A stretch of DNA of 46,232 nucleotides, taken from CAVQGZ01 sp964400785 (GTDB lineage: Bacteria; Actinomycetota; Actinomycetes; Jiangellales; Jiangellaceae). Positions 15,622 to 26,198 of the stretch are shown here, piece by piece; the first letter of the stretch is position 1, and every line of letters begins with the position of its first letter. Both the position numbers and the translations under genes were made by a program. Location: positions 1 through 46,232 of the forward strand of contig CAYNWB010000015.1 in NCBI GenBank assembly GCA_964400785.1. Reading direction: 5' to 3'. Under the pieces are notes generated by a model. That model was not told where the DNA came from, made no database searches, and worked only from the letters and a program-made list of their open reading frames with translations.

Positions 15622-16377
15622 GTGACGGCAGCAGACGAGGTCGCCCGCGGCGCCTCCCGTAGCTCGTCCGTACGCGAGCGCACCAGGGCGGCGCTCACGG
15701 CGGAGATCCTCGAGGCCGCGAGGCGACAGCTTGCCCGCGACGGGGCGGCGGGCATCTCGTTGCGCGCTGTGTCCCGAGAGATGGGCATGGCCTCGTCCGC
15801 GGTGTACCGCTACTTCCCCAGTCGTGACGACCTGCTGACCCAGCTGATCGTCGACGCCTACGACTCCCTGGGTCTGGCGGTCGAGCGTGCAGAGGCCGAG
15901 GTGGCCCGCGACGACCTGGCCGGCCGGTTTCGTGCGGTGGCGCGAGCTCTGCGTCGGTGGGCGATGGCGCACGAGCACGAGTACGCGCTGATCTACGGCT
16001 CGCCGGTGCCCGGCTACTCCGCCCCGGAGTCGACGATCCCGCCGGCCACGCGAGTGCCTCGCCTGCTGATCGCGATCATCACCGATGGGCTCACAACAGG
16101 ACTCCTCGCGGTCGACGCCGCCGACGTCCCTGCTGACGCGGCCTTCAGCCTCGAGCCGGTGGTCGACTCCTTCCGCGACCCCGACGCGGGCGCGCCGCCG
16201 CTGGCGCTGGTCGCGCGTGGGCTCATGGCCTGGACGTACCTGTTCGGCGCCGTCTCCTTCGACCTGTTCGGTCACCGTCACAACGTGGTCGCCGACGAGC
16301 GGGCGCCCGACCATCCGTTCTTCGAGTACGAGATCGACCGCATGCTCGAGCTGCTCGGCCTCGTGCCCGCAGGCTGA
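15622..16377 (+). CDS. TetR/AcrR-family repressor with WHG domain
   Basis: A 251-residue regulator. The N-terminal helix-turn-helix is clear (ILEAARRQLARDGAAGISLRA, then MGMASSAVYRYFPSRDDLL, residues ~30-75). The C-terminal part carries a WHG-type ligand domain (RWAMAHEHEYALIYGSPVPGY). It is divergent from the epimerase and flanked by two perfect copies of a palindrome, so it should repress both promoters until a small ligand binds. GTG start with a -10 TAGGGT 6 bases upstream and no Shine-Dalgarno. Confidence 0.9.
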   Translation: MTAADEVARGASRSSSVRERTRAALTAEILEAARRQLARDGAAGISLRAVSREMGMASSAVYRYFPSRDDLLTQLIVDAYDSLGLAVERAEAEVARDDLAGRFRAVARALRRWAMAHEHEYALIYGSPVPGYSAPESTIPPATRVPRLLIAIITDGLTTGLLAVDAADVPADAAFSLEPVVDSFRDPDAGAPPLALVARGLMAWTYLFGAVSFDLFGHRHNVVADERAPDHPFFEYEIDRMLELLGLVPAG

Positions 16378-16378
16378 G

Positions 16379-17365
16379 ATGGCGCGCGCCTGGATCGAGC
16401 ACGACCCGCCGTCTCGCGGTCGCGTCGTGCTCGGTGCGCTGGCTGCCGTGGGGTTCGTCGCGGCACTCGTGGCTGCGGCCTGGTCGATGGCGTACCGCTG
16501 GCGTGACGAGCTGCCCGACCCGCTGGCCATCCACTTCAGTGCCTCAGGGGCCGCGGACGGAGCGGCGACGCTGGACGGCACGGTGCGGGTGACGACGGGC
16601 CTCGGCGTCGCGGGGGTCGTGGTCATGCTCGCGGTCGGGACGATGCTGCTGGGCCGACCCCGTCCGCTTCGCGGGTGGCTGACCGGGCTGGCCCCGCTCG
16701 TCGCACTCGCCCCCGCGTCCCTCGTGCTCACCTTGGTGCCGAACCGGGGCGTCGAGCAGTGGCACGAGGCCGTCTTCTCCGGATGGGAGATGGTGCTCGT
16801 CGTCGTCGTGCCGGCCGTCGCGGCCGGGGTCGCGTGGTTCGCGTCGCCGCGTCCGGCGACGTTCAGCGCGGTGGCGCCGCGGGTCGCGCCGTCGGCACCG
16901 GAGTCCGTCGAGCACGGACCCTACGCCGAGACGCAGGTGGTGTGGTGGATCCTGGGGCTCGGCGTAGGGGTCGCCGCCGCCTGCGCATCGCTGGCGATCA
17001 GCCTGGGTCCGGCACTGATCGTGGTAGCAGGGCTGGTCGCGCTGCCCATCGGGTGGCTGTCGGTCTACCGCTACCGCGTCGACGACGATGCGGTGACGAT
17101 CTGGTTCGGCCCGCTGGGGCCGCTGCGGAGGGTCGTGGCCGTGAGCGAGATCGAGGGCTCCGTCGTGGTCGATCTGAGGCCCAGCCAGTGGGGTGGCTGG
17201 GGGTATCGCACCAACGGCCGGGACTGGGCCGTCGTGCTGCGCGGCGGGCCAGGGTGCCGGCTCGACCTGGCTGGGCGTCGCACCCTGTCGGTCAGCAGCG
17301 ACAGGGCGGCAGCGATGGCAGGTCGGGTCAACGGCGCGGTGACGCGGTACTGGGGCCGGCGCTGA
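16379..17365 (+). CDS. DUF1648 domain membrane protein
   Basis: A 328-residue membrane protein that begins one base after the TetR stop. The N-terminal segment and LPDPLAIHFSASGAADG are the DUF1648 signature seen in SdpI-like and related proteins. Further hydrophobic segments lie at about 66-85, 95-115, 135-155, 180-198 and 203-222, followed by a soluble beta-rich domain (YRYRVDDDAVTIWFGPLGPLRR). Function unknown. Because of the spacing it is probably translated from the tetR transcript and thus shares its regulation. Confidence 0.75.
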   Translation: MARAWIEHDPPSRGRVVLGALAAVGFVAALVAAAWSMAYRWRDELPDPLAIHFSASGAADGAATLDGTVRVTTGLGVAGVVVMLAVGTMLLGRPRPLRGWLTGLAPLVALAPASLVLTLVPNRGVEQWHEAVFSGWEMVLVVVVPAVAAGVAWFASPRPATFSAVAPRVAPSAPESVEHGPYAETQVVWWILGLGVGVAAACASLAISLGPALIVVAGLVALPIGWLSVYRYRVDDDAVTIWFGPLGPLRRVVAVSEIEGSVVVDLRPSQWGGWGYRTNGRDWAVVLRGGPGCRLDLAGRRTLSVSSDRAAAMAGRVNGAVTRYWGRR

Positions 17366-17371
17366 ACGACG

Positions 17372-17518
17372 TCAGCCGCGCAGGCCGCTGACCAGCGAGG
17401 ACACGATCGGGATCAGCAGCGGGGCGGCGGTCAGCAGCATGCCGAGCGCGATGAGCAGGGCAAGGATCCGGTAGCGGGCCCTCGGACCTCCCGTACGGTC
17501 GCGCATCTGAGTCAGCAC
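17372..17518 (-). CDS. Small membrane protein, 48 residues
   Basis: A short frame starting at GTG 17518, with TACCCT (17531-17526) 7 bases upstream, the same leaderless layout as its neighbours. The protein has a basic N-terminus (MRDRTGGPRARYR) and one long hydrophobic segment (ILALLIALGMLLTAAPLL) running nearly to the end: a single-pass inner-membrane miniprotein. No family recognised. It converges with the DUF1648 gene and diverges from glgP. Confidence 0.5.
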   Translation of the reverse strand: MLTQMRDRTGGPRARYRILALLIALGMLLTAAPLLIPIVSSLVSGLRG

Positions 17519-17589
17519 GCGGTCCAGGGTAGGGGACTGTCGCGGCGCACACCCGCGCAGTCCTGGCGGCATGTGACTGCCACCACGAG

Positions 17590-17595
17590 TAGCGT
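17590..17595 (+). promoter_or_regulatory. glgP -10 element, leaderless type
   Basis: TAGCGT lies 8 bases before the glgP ATG in a region without a Shine-Dalgarno sequence. No good -35 hexamer is seen. Confidence 0.4.
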
Positions 17596-17603
17596 TCCGG
17601 CTC

Positions 17604-20078
<2,475 letters not shown>

Positions 20079-20104
20079 CCGCTCGCACGTCCCGGTGCGC
20101 GCGG

Positions 20105-20110
20105 TACAGT
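20105..20110 (+). promoter_or_regulatory. Candidate -10 for the SNF2 helicase gene
   Basis: TACAGT lies 37 bases before an in-frame GTG at 20142 and 137 before the preferred GTG at 20247. Unlike most first genes here this would give a leadered mRNA. Confidence 0.3.
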
Positions 20111-20246
20111 CAGGGGAACCCCCGATCAGGGCGCGCCCTTCGTGCAGGCTGTCAGGGCCGACGCGCATCCGTCGACCGGTGGTGCTCGTGCAGCGTCGTG
20201 CGCGAAGGCCAACCGTGGCCTCGTCGCGCGGCGCCAGGGAGGTGCA

Positions 20247-22373
20247 GTGGCTCGACGTCGTCAGCGTCAGACGGCTGCCCGCCCGGCTGCCTCGCGCAGC
20301 CAGCCTCGCGACAACGAGGGGATCATCCCCGTGCTGGCCCGTGTCGTCCGGGAGGTCGAGGCCGAGGTGCAGCGAGGTTTCGCGCGTCCGTCGGTGCGGA
20401 CGAAGTTTCAGGTCGTCGCCCTGCTCGTGCGCGAGGAGCAGGCACGGGTCAAGGCCGACGCGACGAGCTCGGAGGCGGAGCGGACCGAGCAGCTCAAGCG
20501 CCTCGACGGCATCGCGACGATCCTGGCGAAGACCGCGGTGCGCGACACCTCACTTCTCGCTCTGATCGGCGAGGACGCCGAGGTGTCGGAGGCCGCCCGG
20601 CAGTTTCGGCGCGAGCTGCTCGAAGCAGCCGGAGTCGAGCAGCTGCCGGCCGAAGCCGAGCCGGCCCTGCCGCCCTCGGCGCCGGCCAAGCGCCGCGTGG
20701 TGCCGCAGTCGGTGCTGGCTCGCCAGCTGGCGAACCCGTTCCACGCCCCCGACCTCGCCGCTGTGCCGCAGGCTCCCGTGCGTTCCTCGCGCCTCGCGGG
20801 CTGGGAGCTGCTCGGTCCGCTGCTGCGGTCGTTCGAAGAGGCGAGCAGCGGGTCGAGCTCGTGCATGCCCCTGCCCGAGCCGTCCCCGACGCGGGTGTCC
20901 GGGGGTCTGGCTCTGATGCCGCACCAGGCGCAGGTCGTCGCCGCTGCGGCGGCGGGCCACCGCACATTCCTGCTCGCCGACGAGCCCGGCCTGGGCAAGA
21001 CCGCACAGGCGCTGCTGGCTGCCCGCGAAGCGCAGGCGTACCCGCTGCTTGCGGTGGTTCCGAACGTCGTGAAGGCCAACTGGGCCCGAGAGGCCCGTCT
21101 GTGGACACCCGAACGCGCCCCCACGGTGGTGCACGGGGACGGCGAGACCATCGACGGCTTCGCCGACATCGTGATCGTCAACTACGAGGTGCTCGACCGC
21201 CACATCGGCTGGCTGGCAGACCTGCGCTTTCGCGGCATGGTCGTGGACGAGGCGCACTTCATCAAGAACAAGGCGTCACAGCGCTCGCAGCACGTGCTGG
21301 AGATCTCCGACCGCATCCGCGCCTGGACCGGCCGGCCTCTGCTCATGGCTCTGACCGGCACACCGCTCATCAACGACCTCGACGACTTCTTGGCGATCTG
21401 GCAGTTCCTCGGCTGGATCGACGAGAAGCGGCCGATCGGTGACCTGATGGCGTCGCTCGCCGACACGGGCCTGGTGCCCGGTGAGCCGGGGTTCTACGCG
21501 GCCGCCCGTCGCTGCGTCATCGACATGGGCATCGTGCGCCGCCGCAAGGTCGACGTGGCAGCCGACATCCCCCCCCGCCGGGTGGCCGACCTGCCGGTCG
21601 AGCTCGACGACGCGGCGGGGCGCTCGATCCGGGAGGCAGAGCGTGAGCTCGCACGCCGTCTGGTCGCCCGGTACCGCGCAGCTCTGGCACGTCGTGGCTC
21701 CGCCGCAGTCGTCGAGGGCATCGACCACGAGCTTGTGCACCAGGTGGCTGCCCGGGAGCGGCGCAGCATGGACAAGGCGGGCTCGGGCGAGAACGTCTTC
21801 AGCATGATGCGACGCATCGGCCTGGCCAAGTCGAGCCTCGCAGCCGACTACACCGCGCAGCTGGCCCGCAGCGTCGGCAAGGTGGTGTTCTTCGCCAAGC
21901 ACGTCGACGTGATGGACAGCGCCGAGACGCTGTTCGGGCAGCGGGGCCTGCGCTACTGCTCGATACGCGGCGACCAGACGTCGAAGGTTCGCCAGGCCAA
22001 CATCGACGCGTTCGTCAACGATCCTGACGTCGCCGTGGCGGTGTGCTCGTTGACGGCCGCCGGTGTGGGCCTGAACCTGCACGTGGCGTCGAACCTCGTG
22101 CTGGCTGAGCTGTCGTGGACCGACGCAGAGCAGACACAGGCCATGGACCGCATCCACCGCATCGGTCAGGAGCAGCCCGTGACGGCGTGGCGCATCATCG
22201 CCGCGCAGACCCTCGACGCCCGGATCGCCGAGCTCATCGACAGCAAGGCCGGCCTGGCCGCCCGTGCGCTGGACGGCTCGACCGAGCAGCCGGCGGCCGC
22301 CGCCGACGTCCAGCTCGAGGCACTGGTCGGGCTGCTGACCGACGCGCTCCGCGACGACGCGCTCGTCTCGTAG
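20247..22373 (+). CDS. SNF2-family DEAD/DEAH helicase
   Basis: A 708-residue Swi2/Snf2-type ATPase. Start GTG 20247 is preferred for its GGGAGG site; GTG 20142 is an alternative. An N-terminal ~200 residues of unknown type (basic tail, then charged helices) precede the core. Motif I is DEPGLGKTAQ (about residue 247), motif II VVDEAHFIKN (about 333), motif III LTGTPLIND, and motif VI QAMDRIHRIGQ (about 632). The nearest familiar shape is the SMARCAL1/RapA-like group that moves along or anneals DNA. No methylase or nuclease is next to it, so a role in restriction is not supported. Confidence 0.85.
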   Translation: MARRRQRQTAARPAASRSQPRDNEGIIPVLARVVREVEAEVQRGFARPSVRTKFQVVALLVREEQARVKADATSSEAERTEQLKRLDGIATILAKTAVRDTSLLALIGEDAEVSEAARQFRRELLEAAGVEQLPAEAEPALPPSAPAKRRVVPQSVLARQLANPFHAPDLAAVPQAPVRSSRLAGWELLGPLLRSFEEASSGSSSCMPLPEPSPTRVSGGLALMPHQAQVVAAAAAGHRTFLLADEPGLGKTAQALLAAREAQAYPLLAVVPNVVKANWAREARLWTPERAPTVVHGDGETIDGFADIVIVNYEVLDRHIGWLADLRFRGMVVDEAHFIKNKASQRSQHVLEISDRIRAWTGRPLLMALTGTPLINDLDDFLAIWQFLGWIDEKRPIGDLMASLADTGLVPGEPGFYAAARRCVIDMGIVRRRKVDVAADIPPRRVADLPVELDDAAGRSIREAERELARRLVARYRAALARRGSAAVVEGIDHELVHQVAARERRSMDKAGSGENVFSMMRRIGLAKSSLAADYTAQLARSVGKVVFFAKHVDVMDSAETLFGQRGLRYCSIRGDQTSKVRQANIDAFVNDPDVAVAVCSLTAAGVGLNLHVASNLVLAELSWTDAEQTQAMDRIHRIGQEQPVTAWRIIAAQTLDARIAELIDSKAGLAARALDGSTEQPAAAADVQLEALVGLLTDALRDDALVS

Positions 22374-22386
22374 GCTGCGCCCACGC

Positions 22387-23673
22387 CTAGGCGAGGGACG
22401 TGTCGGTGGAGGCCACCACTGACTGGTCGGGCTCGATGTGCTCGACGCCGGCGGCGCGGTTCCAGCGCCTGTCGGCGAACCGCCAGCATCCGACAGCGAC
22501 CAGCCCGGCGACGACGCCCGTGGTTGCCAGCGGTCGCAGCGTGCCGTCGAACGATGCGCTCACGATGGTCCCGACCAGGGCGCCGACGAGCGTGGCGATG
22601 GAGCCGATGACGGCTGCGGCGGTGCCCGCGGTGCGACCCATGGGGATCATCGCGGCGGAGTTGAGGTTGGGGATCGCCAACGCCTGGCTGACCAGGATCA
22701 CCGCGAGAACCACGAGGTACGGGACGAGGGGTGGACGTCCGTCGAAGAGCAGCGTGACGGCAGCGAACAGGCCCAGGGCGGTGACGTAGCAGAGCACGGC
22801 GAGACGCAGTACTGCGCGCAGCCCCCAGCGGTCGAGCAGGCGCGGGTTGGTGAGCATCCCCACCCCGAGCATGGCGGCCGACGCCCCGAAGATCACCGGG
22901 AACCACGGCTGCAGGTCCAGCACCTCGGAGACGATGATCTCGCTGGAAGCCAGGTAGGAGGTGAAGAAGCCGAAGCCGGCGGCCTGGGCGAGCGTCAGGC
23001 TCATCACGAAGCGGTTGCCGAGCACGGCGCGAAACGCCAGTCCCAGGCTCGACCACCGCAGCGGCATGCGCCGATCGGCCGGCAGCGTCTCGGGCAGGCG
23101 GGTCAGCCAGACCCCGAGCAGCGCGGCGAACACGCTCAGGAACGCGAAGATGCCGTGCCAGGTCGAGCCCGTGGTCAGGATGGCGGTGCCGATCGTCGGC
23201 GCGAGGATGGGCACGAGGATGAACACGGCCATGATGTAGGAGAGCACCTTGGCCATCTCGGTGCCGACGAACGCGTCCCGGATGACGCTCAGGGCTACCA
23301 CTCGAAGGCTGGCCGCGCCGAAGCCGGCGACGACCCGTAGCACGAGCAGGACGGTCAGGGTCGGGCTGATGACGGCCGCCAGTGCGCTGAACCCGTAGAC
23401 GGCCAGGCCGATCCAGAGCACGGGCTTGCGTCCGACGGCGTCGGACAGCGGACCCCAGACCGGCTGCCCGAGGCCGAGGCCGACGAAGAACGCGGTGACG
23501 ACCAGCGCCACCGTGTTGGAGCTGGAGCCGAGACCGAAGTCGTCACGCATCTGCGGGAAGGCGGGCAGCATCATGTCGATGGCCAGCGCCGCAGACGCCA
23601 TGGTCATCGACATCAGGAGCGTGAACTCCCGCCGGCTCAGCTGCTGCGTCAGTGTCACCAGGGCTGAGGTCAC
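22387..23673 (-). CDS. Bcr/CflA-type MFS drug exporter
   Basis: A 428-residue MFS protein with twelve hydrophobic segments and DHA1 features: MTMASAALAIDMMLPAFPQM in segment 1, GPLSDAVGRKPVLW as the segment 2-3 loop (motif A), and RVVAGFGAASLRVV near motif B. Bcr/CflA relatives export bicyclomycin, chloramphenicol and similar compounds by proton antiport. The start is taken as GTG 23673, five bases from the N gap, so the true start or its ribosome binding site may lie in missing sequence. It converges with the SNF2 gene (13 bases apart). Confidence 0.85.
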   Translation of the reverse strand: MTSALVTLTQQLSRREFTLLMSMTMASAALAIDMMLPAFPQMRDDFGLGSSSNTVALVVTAFFVGLGLGQPVWGPLSDAVGRKPVLWIGLAVYGFSALAAVISPTLTVLLVLRVVAGFGAASLRVVALSVIRDAFVGTEMAKVLSYIMAVFILVPILAPTIGTAILTTGSTWHGIFAFLSVFAALLGVWLTRLPETLPADRRMPLRWSSLGLAFRAVLGNRFVMSLTLAQAAGFGFFTSYLASSEIIVSEVLDLQPWFPVIFGASAAMLGVGMLTNPRLLDRWGLRAVLRLAVLCYVTALGLFAAVTLLFDGRPPLVPYLVVLAVILVSQALAIPNLNSAAMIPMGRTAGTAAAVIGSIATLVGALVGTIVSASFDGTLRPLATTGVVAGLVAVGCWRFADRRWNRAAGVEHIEPDQSVVASTDTSLA

Positions 23674-23677
23674 CGAC

Positions 23678-23777
23678 NNNNNNNNNNNNNNNNNNNNNNN
23701 NNNNNNNNNNNNNNNNNNNNNNNNNNNNNNNNNNNNNNNNNNNNNNNNNNNNNNNNNNNNNNNNNNNNNNNNNNNNN
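23678..23777. other. Assembly gap (100 N)
   Basis: Exactly 100 N, the usual placeholder for an unknown gap. Its true size must be larger: about 36 dnaK codons (108 bases) plus the divergent intergenic region with the dnaK promoter are missing. Confidence 0.98.
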
Positions 23778-25553
23778 CCGTCCATCGTCGCCTTCGCCAA
23801 GAACGGCGAGGTGCTCGTGGGCGAGGTCGCCAAGCGACAGGCCGTGACCAACGTCGACCGCACGATCCGGTCGGTCAAGCGGCACATGGGCGAGGGCGAC
23901 TGGAAGAGGAACATCGACGGCAAGGACTACACGCCGCAGGAGATCTCGGCCCGCGTGCTGCAGAAGCTGAAGAGGGACGCCGAGGCCTACCTCGGCGAGA
24001 CCATCACCGACGCCGTGATCACCGTTCCGGCCTACTTCAACGACGCCCAGCGTCAGGCCACGAAGGAGGCCGGTGACATCGCCGGCCTCAACGTGCTGCG
24101 CATCGTCAACGAGCCGACGGCGGCGGCCCTGGCCTACGGGCTGGACAAGGGCGAGAAGGAGCAGACCATCCTCGTGTTCGACCTCGGGGGTGGCACGTTC
24201 GACGTGTCGTTGCTCGAGATCGGCGAGGGTGTCGTCGAGGTCAAGGCCACCTCGGGCGACAACCACCTCGGCGGTGACGACTGGGACGACCGGGTCGCCG
24301 AGTGGCTGGTCGACCAGGTCCGCAAGGTGCAGGGAGTCGACCTGGCGAAGGACAAGATCGCGATGCAGCGCATCCGTGAGGCCGCCGAGCGCGCCAAGAT
24401 CGAGCTGTCGAGCGCGACCCAGACCAGCATCTCGCTGCCCTACATCGCCCAGGACGCGGAGAAGAACCCGATCCACGTCGACGAGACCCTCACCCGCGCC
24501 CAGTTCGAGTCGATGACCCACGACCTGCTCGACCGCACGAAGGCGCCGTTCAAGCAGGTCATCAAGGACGCCGGCATCGACGTCAAGCACATCGACCACG
24601 TCGTGCTCGTGGGCGGCTCCACCCGCATGCCGGCCGTCGTCGAGGTGGTGCGCGGCCTCACCGGTGGCAAGGAACCGAACAAGGGCGTCAACCCCGACGA
24701 GGTCGTCGCCATCGGCGCCTCCCTGCAGGCCGGGGTGCTCAGGGGCGAGGTGAAGGACGTCCTGCTGCTCGACGTGACGCCGCTGTCGCTCGGCATCGAG
24801 ACCAAGGGCGGCATCATGACCAAGATCATCGAGCGCAACACGACGATCCCGACCAAGCGTTCGGAGACCTTCACCACGGCCGAGGACAACCAGCCGTCGG
24901 TGATGATCCAGGTCTTCCAGGGCGAGCGCGAGATGGCCCGTGACAACAAGCCGCTGGGCAACTTCGAGCTCACCGGCATCGCCCCGGCACCGCGGGGTAT
25001 CCCGCAGATCGAGGTCACCTTCGACATCGACGCGAACGGCATCGTCCACGTCTCGGCCAAGGACCGGGGGACGGGCAAGGAGCAGTCGATGACCATCACC
25101 GGTGGCTCGGCGCTGCCGAAGGACGACATCGACCGCATGATGCGTGACGCGGAGTCGCACGCCGAGGAGGACCGCAAGCGTCGCGAGGAGGCCGAGACCC
25201 GCAACCAGGCCGAGGCCATGGTCTACCAGACCGAGAAGTTCATGGCCGACAACTCCGACGCGCTGGAGAAGGTGCCTGCCGAGACCAAGAGCGAGGCTGA
25301 GGCTGCCCTGGCCGAGCTCAAGAAGTCGCTCGAGGGTGCTGACTTCGCCGCCATCAAGTCGGGCTCGGAGCGACTCAGCGCGGCCAGCTCGGCCCTGGGC
25401 ACGGCGATGTATGCCGCGGCCGGGCCGGCGCAGGGCTCGGAAGGAGCCGGCGACGCCGGGTTCGGCGCGGGTGCCGACGAGTCGTTCGGTGGGGACGCCT
25501 CGGGTGACGAGGACGTCGTCGACGCCGAGATCGTCGACGAGGACGACAAGTGA
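23778..25553 (+). CDS. dnaK: Chaperone DnaK (Hsp70), 5' end missing
   Basis: 591 residues are visible, starting at PSIVAFAKNGEVLVGEVAKR, which is about residue 37 of other DnaK proteins; the phosphate-1 loop (DLGTTNS) is lost in the gap. Present: NEPTAAALAYGLDK, DLGGGTFDVSLLEIG, VGGSTRMPAV, the interdomain linker and substrate domain (DVTPLSLGIETKGG), and a Gly-rich tail ending AEIVDEDDK. It folds and protects proteins with DnaJ and GrpE. The stop overlaps the grpE start (GTGA). Regulation by HspR is expected, but the promoter lies in the gap. Confidence 0.97.
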   Translation, partial: PSIVAFAKNGEVLVGEVAKRQAVTNVDRTIRSVKRHMGEGDWKRNIDGKDYTPQEISARVLQKLKRDAEAYLGETITDAVITVPAYFNDAQRQATKEAGDIAGLNVLRIVNEPTAAALAYGLDKGEKEQTILVFDLGGGTFDVSLLEIGEGVVEVKATSGDNHLGGDDWDDRVAEWLVDQVRKVQGVDLAKDKIAMQRIREAAERAKIELSSATQTSISLPYIAQDAEKNPIHVDETLTRAQFESMTHDLLDRTKAPFKQVIKDAGIDVKHIDHVVLVGGSTRMPAVVEVVRGLTGGKEPNKGVNPDEVVAIGASLQAGVLRGEVKDVLLLDVTPLSLGIETKGGIMTKIIERNTTIPTKRSETFTTAEDNQPSVMIQVFQGEREMARDNKPLGNFELTGIAPAPRGIPQIEVTFDIDANGIVHVSAKDRGTGKEQSMTITGGSALPKDDIDRMMRDAESHAEEDRKRREEAETRNQAEAMVYQTEKFMADNSDALEKVPAETKSEAEAALAELKKSLEGADFAAIKSGSERLSAASSALGTAMYAAAGPAQGSEGAGDAGFGAGADESFGGDASGDEDVVDAEIVDEDDK

Positions 25554-26179
25554 CCGACCAGCCCCGCGAGCCTCGTCCGGACGAGCCGGACTCCGGTCCG
25601 ATCATCCGTGACCGGCGGCGCATCGATCCGGTGACCGGCCAGGTTCGGGACCCCGGGCCTCGGCCCGGGGCTCCCGGGCCCGACCCGGTGGCGGCCGGCG
25701 AACCCGGCGAGCCGGGGCTCGGCAACGGCGAGGCCGATCGGCTCAGCCAGGAGCTCGAGCAGGTACGCGCCAAGGAGGCGGCGCTCGTCGACGACCTCAA
25801 GCGGCTGCAGGCGGAGTACGTGAACTACCGCCGACGCGTCGACCGTGACCGGGACGTCGCGCGCGACCTGGCCGTCGCCGGGGTGCTCGAGACCCTGCTG
25901 CCGGTGCTCGACGACATCGGCCGGGCGCGTGACCACGGCGACCTCGACGGTGCGTTCAAGACCGTCGCGGAGAACCTCGAGAGCACGGTGACCCGTCTCG
26001 GGCTGCAGAAGTACGGCGAGCCCGGTGACCCGTTCGACCCCTCGATCCACGAGGCGTTGATGCACGAGCACAGCGACGAGGTGACCGAGCCGACGTGCAC
26101 GCAGGTGCTCTTCGCGGGCTACCGGGTCGGCGATCGAATCCTGCGCGCGGCCCGGGTGGCCGTGGCAGAGCCGAGCTGA
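25550..26179 (+). CDS. grpE: Nucleotide exchange factor GrpE
   Basis: A 209-residue protein: a disordered, Pro/Gly-rich N-terminus of about 65 residues, a long coiled coil (LSQELEQVRAKEAALVDDLKRLQAEY broken by no proline), then VLETLLPVLDDIGRARDH and the beta-wing (GLQKYGEPGDPFDPSIHEAL, CTQVLFAGYRVGDRILR). It releases ADP from DnaK. GTG start 4-base overlap with dnaK. Confidence 0.96.
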   Translation: MTDQPREPRPDEPDSGPIIRDRRRIDPVTGQVRDPGPRPGAPGPDPVAAGEPGEPGLGNGEADRLSQELEQVRAKEAALVDDLKRLQAEYVNYRRRVDRDRDVARDLAVAGVLETLLPVLDDIGRARDHGDLDGAFKTVAENLESTVTRLGLQKYGEPGDPFDPSIHEALMHEHSDEVTEPTCTQVLFAGYRVGDRILRAARVAVAEPS

Positions 26180-26198
26180 GAGAGGGGGTGCAGACCAC

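Noticed and set aside
14542..16731. A 729-residue epimerase-containing frame reaching into tetR
   Set aside because: The extension beyond 15486 is antisense to tetR and its operators. GTG 15486 has a good ribosome site and starts at the Rossmann fold.
20247..23673. A defence island made of the SNF2 helicase and neighbours
   Set aside because: The neighbours are glycogen phosphorylase and an MFS exporter; no nuclease, methylase, or phage-related gene is near.
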